A DNA stretch of 64,000 bases, from assembly GCF_949628215.1 (NCBI RefSeq), contig NC_134283.1:8803638-8867637 (forward strand), given 5' to 3'. Below the pieces are notes generated by a model, which was given only the letters and a program-made list of their open reading frames with translations, ran no database searches and was not told the DNA's origin. Shown piece by piece: positions 50,001-61,200 of this stretch. The position numbers and the translations under genes are program-made. This stretch comes from Phalacrocorax aristotelis. Lineage: Eukaryota; Chordata; Aves; Suliformes; Phalacrocoracidae. Position 1 is the first letter of the stretch; each line of letters opens with the position of its first letter.

Positions 50001-52247
50001 GAAAAGCAAAATGAAATGACCAAATTGTGCTGCCAATGGATGGCAAGTACTCAATTTTGCCTCGGGAATTTTGTTTAGCAACAAATTCCTTCCCCTTCTT
50101 TGCTACGTCCTAAAATAAATGTACCTTGGTGTGGCTGGAGATGTGACTCTTGAGTGAAGAACAATGACTCTAACTGATGTTTTATTTGGCTCCTAGAACT
50201 TGAAAATAAATCCTAGCAGCTGATTAGCAATAAACTCTATTTATCTGATTTGCTTTCTGCTCTCTGTGGACATTCCCCTTACCCATAGCTGACAAAACAG
50301 CAGGAATCTCCCCCAGGAAAAACCTCTAGCACTGCTGCATGAATCAATTCGGCAGCAGTGCTCAGCAGGAGAGGGGACAATCACTTTCCACTTATCTTTC
50401 CAATTAACCCACTGCTCCTTCATTATAGCGCTGCTCAGGTTATTTATTTATGCATGTTACTTTTAGCAAAACAAGGAAAATTACATGCAGAAATAAAGAA
50501 CCCCTCTCTGTTAATAAAGCTCTGAGGTAACCTGCTGCAGGCAAAGACAGACACGAAGTCTTTCCCTCCAGGCAGTGAGGTATATTCAGGAGGTCCTTTG
50601 ACATTCTCAATCAAAATGAACCTCCCTGAATTCGGTACCCTTCTATGTGGGGAAGGGATTGAAGAAGTTCACTGAAATGCCAGAGCCCTATTAACTGCCG
50701 TTTCACTGATGACGTACCAAGTATATGGGATGGACCAGGAGTTATATTCTGTCCTGCAGGCTTACGGGATAGTGTAAGGTAAGTGGATCTTAATAATTGT
50801 CTTAACTCGTCACAAATTTTTGCGTCAGCGTAAGGTCAGAGTAACACAGCTCCAGGAGTACATAACTATACTTTAGATCTGGAGCTCATTTTTACCTTTT
50901 CTTTAAGCAGAAAATGAAATCAGTCATTTAGATCACGGCATGTCTCTCAGTTTCTGACGTTTACAAGTAGATTTGCGAAACAAACGTGAAAAATACTGTT
51001 ATTCCTCCCTCACAGCTGGAACAAAGAATGACAATGCAGAACATATTCACAAGATGTCCAGTGTGATTTCTAGAAAAAAGGAGTTTGAATAACCACAACT
51101 GAGGACACGCCAAGTGCTTCCTGCAGATTCCCAACTGTTCTTAAGACCCCCTGATCACTTTTGAGGTTCTTGGATGAAAGATTTTGATAAAAAGTAAATG
51201 AAATAATTTTAATACAAAGCTACTTTTGGATTTGCTGGCCATGAGTGACTTTAATGGCATCAACATCAAACTGGATGTGAAATTAGCAGGCAGGGGTCGA
51301 CTTCTTCATCTTGCGCTTTGTACAAGAACGCATGTTGCAATTTTAAGTCAGACAATAAAATGACAGAACAAAAGTAAAAACCAGAAGCAGTCAGTTTACA
51401 TCCAAGTATCATTTTCTCTGCACACATTATTGCAATTCTTCAATTCCCTCATGGTCTCTAATATTTTGAGATCAGTGGACTTCCCTGCTGTGTAACCTTA
51501 CACCTACATAGCTCTTTTTCTGTCTTTCTTTTTCTATCCCTTTTTTAATGTTCTCAGAAAGACCAAATCATTAATGGTATTAAGGACTTTGTGGTAGAAA
51601 TTGTTATCTACGCTGGGTATGTTACTTATGTGAAGAAAGAACTTTAATTGGAAACTTTACAGCTGGAAACACTAGAATGACAGAAATATATTTTTTTCAT
51701 GTTTATTAGAGCTATCTTTTTGTGTACATTTTTAAGTCTAAACCAGATTCTCTGTAATACAGAGTCCTTTGACACAAGTAGAAGAGCAGCAATAATATCC
51801 TTACTGTGATACTCCCCGCTTTTTTTGATAATGAAGAGACAAGGACAGCTCATTCATTTCCTTTCTCCGTTCACAAATGGCATCTATTCTCACATAAAAA
51901 CTTGAAATAGCTGAGTAATTAAGTTATTATCATCAAGGTTTCACTGGAAACTACCAAAGTACAGGCAGAAAAAGAAAACGTATGACATTCGAAGAAACAT
52001 TAGCTATAAAATATTTAGCAGTCATCTGCAAATGCAGTAGAAAAGACCATTCAAGGAATGCTAAGGTAGCATTTCAGCTCTTTGCGTAACTATTAATTCA
52101 TGCATGCACTTCCTGTAATACAGTTCAGTACTGGAGACCTTACAGTGTTAAACACTGGTGTTCAAAAGGTCTGTGGTAATACTGGTATTTATGTTTTTCT
52201 TCAAAATTCAAACCTTATGGCGGAGAAATAGTGGAATACAGGGAAGA

Positions 52248-52312
52248 TTCCAATCCCCATTTTAAAGGCTGGGATATGATAAAGTTGTCCAAAGACACGG
52301 AGGTCTCTCAAA
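52248..52312 (-). mobile_element. MIR-like SINE relic
   Basis: CAATCCCCATTTTAAAGGCT, GGGATATGATAAAGTTGTCC and AAAGACACGGAGGTC follow reversed MIR (ATCCCCATTTTACAGATGAGG, TTAAGTAACTTGCCC, AAGGTCACACAG). It is a short, diverged fragment inside CDH8 intron 10. Confidence 0.45.
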
Positions 52313-53372
52313 AACTCCATGAGCTATAAGCCATACCTTAATCATTATTCTTTTGCATATTTTCTCAATAGTACATACCTTTCTAAGAAAGGATTTACAA
52401 ACAACGCGTAGTTAGATTGGTAGCATCACACTGCAGAAACAAGACCAATGAATGCAGCCCCAACGATTCACTGTTCATAGTCCCACATGTGATATCTCTC
52501 TGTCAACCTAACTGTTTTGAAATCTTTTCTTATTCTCATAATTACATAAGAAGTGGGAAAGAATATTCATGACCTGCTTTCTGATCTAGCACAAAACCCA
52601 GAAGCAGCAACTCAAAGCATACGCTCATCAAAGTTCACCTTGTAAAAGAACAGTATTCATAGACGGGCCTGAGCTGAAACACTGATTTGTGTGTTTCAGA
52701 CTATGCCTAAGTACAAGTTAGAAGCATCAGTTTCTTGCTTCCAGAAGAATTCCATTAAAAAGCTTTGAGAGGTACACCCGTGTTTACATAAGACAGGTTT
52801 TTTTTTTGTTTCTTCCTTAGGCTGTAACACTTTTTAAAGGAATACCTGATTAAAAGGGAACAACTCTGAGTTTGCATGTCATAAATTTGCCAATCATTAG
52901 CAGATGGAAGAACAATCTATTTGTTCATTAGTATTAGTATAACAATTTTGTTTCATGATTAAATGTAGTATTTTCAACATGGGTGTGTTTATGCACACCA
53001 CATATATTTTTGAGAGAACCCATATAAGCATGTTAACATATGTTAATATATACACACAACTGTCATGTGTAATATTGTACATATGTACTAGATCTTCCTT
53101 GATGACTGTCTCAACCAAAATCCTGTTGAACAGCAGTTTACAAGAAAGATGACCCTTTGCCTAATCTGTACGGTAAAGGCATAAATGTTCCATTCAAGTA
53201 GGCAGCTTATAAAATAATCTGAAAATAAAAAGAGGCCATTTTTATAGTATATTTTGTCTGATTTATGATAGCCAAACCACATGGGCACTGAAGCATTCAC
53301 AGGTATTTCAAACTGACCTGCCTTTCCTGAATGTCAAAAATTTGTGATGTCTTCAAAGAAGCAGATTGATGA

Positions 53373-53394
53373 CTGCTATCAAATTTGATAGCAG
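53373..53394. repeat. Perfect 22-bp palindrome
   Basis: CTGCTATCAAA is followed directly by its reverse complement TTTGATAGCAG, with no spacer. It lies inside CDH8 intron 10. Confidence 0.92.
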
Positions 53395-54024
53395 ACATCA
53401 GGTTCAAAAGAAAAAAGCTTTTGTGCTATAAAAATTCAGCTGACTGATCAAACTGTCTCTCCTGCACCACAGTAAGTCACATACCATACTGACATATATA
53501 ATGGCAATTCATAAAATATTCCTATGACACATTAGCAAACACCTGAATTAATTTTTATTTTTCTAGAGACCTGAACTTTCTGGAATCCCTTAGAACACCA
53601 ATAAGAACACAGGAAGAAAAATATTTCGTTGGAGAAAATGTACTGATGAGGAGAATTGGAAATTGTCACATATTTTGTATCTTTGATTATTTTTTTCTTT
53701 ACCTATTGGCCTAAATAATAATAGTTTATGCCAGAATTGAACTGCTGAATCAACTAATGAATAAAAAAACTAAACACATTTCCAGGTCATGTATTCCTCT
53801 GCAGAAATAAAAAGTGCTGCTGGGAACTTGAATCACGAACAAAGTAATATTTAATCATGTATGAGAATACATCATTCTCATATGTTCAAATTTCTTGGAA
53901 CAGGGAATAATCATGTTAATACTACTGTGATGCAAAACTTGTAATAAATAAATTCTTGACAGATTAAAAAAAACCCAGACAAATTAACAGCACCGTGATG
54001 GAATAAGCATTTCCTCCTACCTTT

Positions 54025-54117
54025 TTCCTTTGAAAAATGTGAACTTTAGATAATAGTCTGTATAATTTCTAGTTCTATTCCTTTGGAAAAGTCTGAACTT
54101 TAGATAATTGTCTCTTA
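54025..54117. repeat. Diverged direct duplication (about 38 bp, offset 53)
   Basis: TTCCTTTGAAAAATGTGAAC and the following TTTAGATAATAGTCTGT recur as TTCCTTTGGAAAAGTCTGAAC and TTTAGATAATTGTCTCT, with a short spacer between. Confidence 0.85.
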
Positions 54118-56974
54118 AGTATTCTAAAACTTTCCTTTGACCTTTAGTCCAGCAGAGCTATAACTAAACATATCTATATGGTCAGTTGTAGTCTAGTAGC
54201 AACTCTTATATTTTGTACCTTGATTTTTTAACCTGTTGAAGGAAGGATAGAAAACCCTTGCTGAAGAAATAATGATGTAGAAACACACATTGAGTTTGAA
54301 ACAATACTAGCTTTATTGTTAACTAGTAGAGAAATAATTAGGATATAGCACCTCGCTGTCTTTTTAATTTACAGATACTTATGGCAAGTCAAACCAGGAA
54401 GCTTTGGGCTCTGGGTCTGTTTAAGCTACATAGTTACCATACTTGTCTGAACTGTACCCAACATACCTGATTTTAATCTCACCCGCTCTGACGTTATGCC
54501 CGTTTATCTCTTCTGAATCCCCTGGTGCCAGTTATGATTGACACTCCCATAATTTGAAGAAAATTCAGGCCAGTGAAGATGTAAGATATGCTAAAATGGC
54601 ACTGGCTTTTGCCTTTCATTTTTCTCTTCTGTATTCGACAAGCCAGCCACAAACTTGTTTACTAATAATCACATTGCTTTGACATGCTTTACTTTATTCG
54701 GATCACATCACTACATGGCATGTGCATTGAATGTTACATCTGTAAAGTGTAAGAATTAATGCAGGTTGCCAAGCTCTAGTTTAGAAAGAGAGATGAAATG
54801 GCTGTCAAATGTGCTTAGCATTAAAAATACATTATTAACACAGCAATTTGCATAGACTGATGGATCATTTTTGAAATCTACATATTCTAGTTAATTCTAT
54901 TATCTTGTTATTTTAATCAAAAAGTTTCCGAAAGTAATACTGTGTTTGAAATGCTTTGATAAAATAATGGCTCTACTCTGCATTTGAACCAAGAACCTTC
55001 CATTACTGTGTTACCAGGTTCCAACAAAATGCTGCAAAGGTAAATAAAAAGGCAAAAATATCCCAAGGCTTTGCCATGTCTATTTGTCTTTAGGGATAAT
55101 GGATTCTTATTCTTATTCCTCCTATGAATGTGTACTTAGAAGTGCAGTCTAGGAGGTGAAACTACTGAAAGATAAGTGTCTAAGCCCCTTAGGTCACTGA
55201 GATTTACAGTTTTACACATTACATTGATTTGGGGTTCTCTTATGTGCAAAGCTAAATCTCAAGCAGATTCAATAAAATTTATAGTACTTTTGGTAGGTGA
55301 TGGAAGAGTTCTAAGAATCCCATCCTAAATTCTTCACCTTCCTCACTTCACACACATCCTTCAATTCTTACTTCAGTGACTCACTTCTAGGGTCTGAAAT
55401 AGTTCAGAGTCTTCACAACTATGAAGGCAATCACAGATGTTTGAAGTGAATCTTTCTTTCTAGAATGTAAACTATGAATACCATAGCAAGAAAAATAAAA
55501 CTTAAGCAGGAACATTTTGGTTTTTTAAATATCATGTGTTCTTGGCATTTAAGCGAGTTTCACACTAAGCAACTTCTCCATGTCATGGTAATTGTCTTTT
55601 CTGTTCCAATACTGTATGGAACATATACATGCACACAGTAAGAATTTAAAACAATTTACCAGTAGATCATATAGCAATCCTTTAAAACTGAATCTGGAAT
55701 CGGACATATTGACCATATTGAAGTTTTGTTACAACAGTTAAAGAGCCCAATTCAAGCCATACCAGTGTATTTCTATTATGCTATTACTTTTTTTATAACG
55801 TTCACTTTGAAATACAGTGGCAGAAAGCAACCACTAGACTACAAAAAAAAACAACCAACCAGCATTTATTGGAATGCCGCCTATTTGTACTGGTGTAATA
55901 AAGGTCTTGTCAGCACTTCCATCACAAAATGCCAATTTTCAGGGGTTTATAGCTCTGACATAACTTATTATGAGAAGAAATTTAGAATGTGTACTCTCTG
56001 CCAAAGAGCACTGAAAGTTAAATGTGACTTACACTGGCTGAGGCATTTTAAGTCCGAAAATAAATTTTAAAAATTTTTACTTAATATTTTCTTGAGCTGG
56101 TGCCACTTAAGGAAAAAAATGTTGCTTTGATTTTAAAAAGTGCTGGACTCCCTTTAACTTCACTAAGAATAATTTCTGAGAGAGAACTGAAAGGAGTGCC
56201 ATTATACATTTTAGTAAATGTCATCAAGAGTTATATTAGCTTTTTGTAATTTGAAAGACTGAAATGCTATGGTATAAGATTGCCCCTGGGCACACAGGCA
56301 GCATGATAATGACTTTTTGAAGACATTCTCATATGCATATTAAATATAACAATAACAATTTGTTATCATCAGGCCATTAATGGCAGTAATTTATACCTCT
56401 GTCTTACATGCGAAGTATACACATAATGTCTTATTATATGCACACCTCTCAATGAGGACATGTATCCTATGGTGAAGACTAATGGTCATTTGAAATGCAG
56501 GGAACAGCAAAATGCATCCAGAGAAGGAATTTCAGTAAGTGAAAAAAGAAAAACAAACCAATTACCTGTCTATAGAGTGGAATAGATTGTATAAAGTTTT
56601 AAAACTAAACGTTCCAGATACTCTCGGGAACATTTCTACACACCATGTAAACATTATATAGAGAAAACCTGGCAGAGCTAGAAGTTCCTAATTAGCATCC
56701 ATAATCCGATTACTGAGAATCAAAGCAGGTCTACATGAACACACGTGCATATGCATTTAAATTTCAAGACTGGGACATACTGCAAGACCCTACCTTTGCT
56801 ATATATGCTGCATGACACAACACATAACTTGGAAAGAAGCAGGAGCCAGGGACAGATGTCAACATTTGAATTCTGCCTCACTGCTGTAGAGATATTACAA
56901 AGTCATTGCTTATATTGGGAAATATCTGCAAACTACAGCATCAGTTCCTAAGATGTTATAGAGCTTTCAATGAA

Positions 56975-57112
56975 TCAAAGAATGGTTGAGGTTGGAAGGG
57001 ACCTTTGGAGGTCATCTGGTCTAGTCCCCTGCTTAAGCACAGCTACCTAGAGCCCAGGACCATGTCCAGGCAGCTTCTGAATAATCTCCAAGGATGGAGA
57101 TTCTGCAAACAG
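56975..57112 (-). mobile_element. CR1 3' end fragment
   Basis: The plus strand reads AATCAAAGAATGGTTGAGGT, TGGAAGGGACCTTTGGAGGTC, CCCTGCTTAAGCACAGCTACC and GTCCAGGCAGCTTCTGAATA. This is the reverse of a CR1 3' UTR. It is truncated after about 140 bases, in the same orientation as CDH8. Confidence 0.85.
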
Positions 57113-57607
57113 CAAAATATTTGTAAGTCACAATCGAAGTACGTGTGCGACAAAACAGAATACATCTTATTCATTCATTCTCTTCATATCAAGCGGAAAA
57201 GTTATAAGGTACAAATATACAGTGTATGTCTATGCTAAGAGAACAACTTCCATATCACAGTGAAATTGTTCCCTGTTGTCTTTCAATTCATGAAGAGTCT
57301 GACAAAGTATAAATGAAGTGTGTAGGCAGAAGTTGCAATAAAAATATGAAGCAGGATCAAGTAAAAGTATTACAAGAGACCACGTAATTCTACTGGCAAA
57401 GGAGAATACATCTTTATATGCCAAAAAACCCTACATGATCATGAAAGAAAACTTAAATAATAAAAGAGGAGAGCAGAAAAAAACAACAGAGGCTTTGAGA
57501 AAGAGACATGTTTCCTTACTGGGAAAAAGAAAAGGAAAACAATTAAGAAAAACAATTTTAGTCTAGAAAAAGCTACGTTCTTTATACAAAGTACTGAAGC
57601 AAGTGCT

Positions 57608-57635
57608 AGACAGCTAGAAGCTGTCTGTTAGACAG
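57608..57635. repeat. Overlapping alternative hairpins
   Basis: AGACAGCT pairs with AGCTGTCT (57608-57626, loop AGA). The CTGTCT inside the second arm can instead pair with AGACAG (57621-57635, loop GTT). The two stems exclude each other. Confidence 0.8.
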
Positions 57636-58127
57636 ACTGCATTAGAACTCTACAAAGTTTTTAGCAAATACATCTTTTCATCTTGCATGTTATGAGAAGA
57701 CATGCCCAAAATAACAGAAAGTTGATTTGTTATAAAAAATTATTTTTCTCATTTAAAAATAGAAAGACAGAAGTTGTAATGTTGTGGGATAGATAAAGAT
57801 GACATAGAAGGAGACATACGGTGTAGAATGGAGTTGAAACTACCATCCTCTATATTTAGCATTCCAGCTTGTACCAAAGATACACCACCACTTTCACTAC
57901 AGCTGTCGTTAGATTGGGCTCCATTTCCTTCCCTAAGCCGCAGAATAACTTCTACATGTTTTCTAACTGGGAGTTTCAGAAGAATCCAAAGAGGCAGAGT
58001 AATGCGCTCTCGAAAATCTCAGTCTTTACCAATCCATAGGGAGCTGCTAATAGGCACCATTAATGTCATATGTGAGTATCAGATGAATGTTTTAAAAGAA
58101 TGTCTGCAGTGTATGCACGGCACAATG

Positions 58128-58212
58128 ACAGCACAGTGATTAAATGACTTGTCCAAAAGCATACAGGAAACCTGTAACCATCGCTCCTGTAGAGTGCTCT
58201 TAGATCACAAGG
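58128..58212 (-). mobile_element. MIR-like SINE relic
   Basis: GTGATTAAATGACTTGTCCA, AAAGCATACAGG, AACCTGTAACCATCGCTCCT and AGAGTGCTCTTAGATCAC follow reversed MIR (GAGGTTAAGTAACTTGCCCA, AGGTCACACAG, GATTCGAACCC, GAGTCCGTGCTCTTAACCAC). It ends close to a plus-strand GTAAGC at 58302. Confidence 0.5.
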
Positions 58213-61200
58213 TCTTAATCTTCACTGGGGTGAACGCTGCACAGTTTACAGAAGGGGCATATATAATGGCTGAAAATGGTATAGAAAGCAACGTGACAGA
58301 GGTAAGCAAGGTTAGGGAGCAACAAGTTCAAAAAGGCTACATGAAAATTTTTTATCTTATTTCTTATTAGTTCCTATAGTCTAGATTTTAGCTTTAATAT
58401 TAGGTTAGACTGAATGAAAGTTTCCCAACAAAACACAAAGCCAAAAAGTTCTATGTGTTTTTATGAAAGCAATGTGAAACTGTTACTTATTACATTCTCA
58501 AAAAAATAAAGAGAAGAAAAAGTCAGTGTTTATGTTCAAGGTAGTCCAACATTCTATAGAACACAGCACTTTCATCAACATTTAGTGATTATTAATGCTG
58601 CTCCTTTTAAGATTTATGACTGCAATGCTTAACTCCATTCAAAACTCCACAGATAAGACTTTATTCCTGACTTATCTCTTATTATAGAATCAGATGTATG
58701 AAAAAAAAATTACTGTAGTGGTACAGTTACTGCTCAGGAATGTATATAGCCCTTAGCCTACAGCAAAAGTGAAGTTTACTTACTTGAGCCCACAATTAAT
58801 TTAGGCCAAGTTGGGGTGATCTGACTTTGCCATCTTAATATGGGCAGATAGCTACCACTGCCTTGCTTATTCACTGTAATCTAATTACGCATCCATCCAT
58901 GTTACCTTCGAAGGACCCCACTAGCTCTCCCTCTTCAACACCATCAAGCAGACATCTGGTGCTTTTCTTGAAGTTCTTCTATTTATCGCTCCCTAACAAG
59001 CTGGGTTATTATCTCACTTCAAACAGGGGCCCATCTCCATTCCCTCTATAATCAGCACTGATTACCAAGTATGCACATCCTATCATTTTAGGATATGCAA
59101 ACTCTCTCCCCAGACTAGACAGGTCAACTTAAGCATTTCGTTTATTTTCTGCATTTGGCTCAGTATGTAAGATCTTTGCATTCAGTAAAATCATGTACTC
59201 TACCTCTTTTCTGGCCTCTGAATGCATTGCCTTCTAGGCATATTTCCTATATAAATATCAGATACTAATAATTACATAAATATCTCACTAATTGCTGGAT
59301 GCTTGCCAAATAGAATACATCCTAATTAGACAGAATTAAATGAAGACCAACAAAGTGACTCATTTTACAACACGCCACCCATACAAATTAGAAAATCAGA
59401 AGTTGATGGGAAAATATCGTAAATAGTACAAAAAAACCCCAAGCAAAAGAATAAAAGCTTTGTCTCCCTTGTTCTTTAAAGCTTGAAGTGAGAAGCTCTG
59501 CTCAAAGTGATTAAAAAATTCAGATTTCCTTCAGTTTGTCACTGTTGTATTTGCTTTTGGCAGAGAAATACAGCCCATTCTTGAACAGTCATTTCCTTAA
59601 AAGGAGTATAGAGGAAATTAAAGGGTATGGAATAAATGTGACCACACCAGACAGGTTCAGGAGAATGTAGAGACATAGAGGTCACATAATAAGCAATGCA
59701 GTGGTCACCTTGTAAGAAGAATGACTGTGATTCCAAGAACAATTACTTCCTTCCTGTACACCGCTTGTGTAATTGGTTCAAAACAAGACGGAAACTGGAA
59801 CATGGTCTTTGTCTTTTTTTAAATTCACCTTATAATGTTGTGCAATAGTTTATCAGACAAGCCTTGACACTAAGTGTGAAAAATTAATGCCTTCTATTTT
59901 AATGGAGGAACCATGTGCAAATAGTCTGTATACTTTATATCTGTTATAATGACAAAAGGAGAGTTTTACTAATCAAAGAAGAATTTAACAGCTAATATGT
60001 GATGATTCCTGCTTATATTGTTTTCATTTTTAGCCTGTTTGGATTCTTCCTCTAGTAGAAGAGTGTTGGGATTTTTTAATCTTTACTACAACTGAAACTT
60101 TAAAAAGGGACTTCTAACTAGTTTACATTGATTGACAAAAGTAACAAAAGTACAATTAAAGCAACTAATAAATTGTTGTACCCCTTCAACAGCCTGTATT
60201 TAGAATGTTATAAAACAAAGAAATATTTCATAATGAGAGCAACCAATGACATTACAAGGTGCAAAAAAAAGGGAGAAAGACGGCCTTGTGCCATAATTAC
60301 TGATCAGGTACTTAGAAAATCCAAATGTTCGACCCAAAACCTAACAAAGTGAAAACAGACAGGGACTTCTTAAGATGCAGCATGTCTCTGTCCGGTAATA
60401 TATTGAGGTGGTGAAGGGGTGGAGGCCCTACCAGAACCTTCAGCTCTAGGACATCATTCCTCTTACTCAGTGAATTAAACCCATTTACAAGAAATCAAAC
60501 ATAGTCAGCACATTGTCCATGAGCACTTCCACTACAGGAATTGTTTCTTGCAGAAAATCTGGAGGAATTAGATCCACCCATGAAACCAGAAGTGGTACTT
60601 TGGCAGAAATGTCTTAACATGCTTTCAGAAGATAGTTGATTAAAAATCTGGAAATTTATCTCCAATTATTCTATATTCACTTAGTTATAAATACTACTAT
60701 TAAATACTTTTCAAGTCCTAGAATATAATTATCATGGGTGCTGTTAGCTTTCAAGGAGTTATGTTTTTAGAACACTTAGGGAACCTTTGAAAATTAAAGG
60801 GCTATCAGAGCAATGTTTCACTAGAAAACAAACTCCAGAGAGATGGTAATGCGGATCTTACTGTTGTCCTGATAGCACTTAGTTGCAAAGTTTTGTACTC
60901 ATTAAGAACAACACCTCTCCGTCTGCTAAGAAGTTCAGTTTTGAGACCCTGATTTAATGTTTATTTTCCCCATTTTATTTCTGAAATTAAGTCACACCAA
61001 AGACTCAATTTGTTCTTATCTCTGTTATTTCTTTCATCCAAGTTCCGTATTAATACTAAAACAGATACATTTTCATTCTAATTTGCTGACCAAATTCTTC
61101 TCCTCTTTCATTTTGTTTTCATAACCTTTTATCCCTTAATTAGTCTTTTAAAGTCATGGCAGCATTGCTCACTTTTCTTTAGTTTTATTATGAAATTAAA

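Noticed and set aside
55726..56070. 114-codon plus-strand ORF in CDH8 intron 10
   Set aside because: Lysine/tyrosine/phenylalanine-rich AT-driven translation with no motif.
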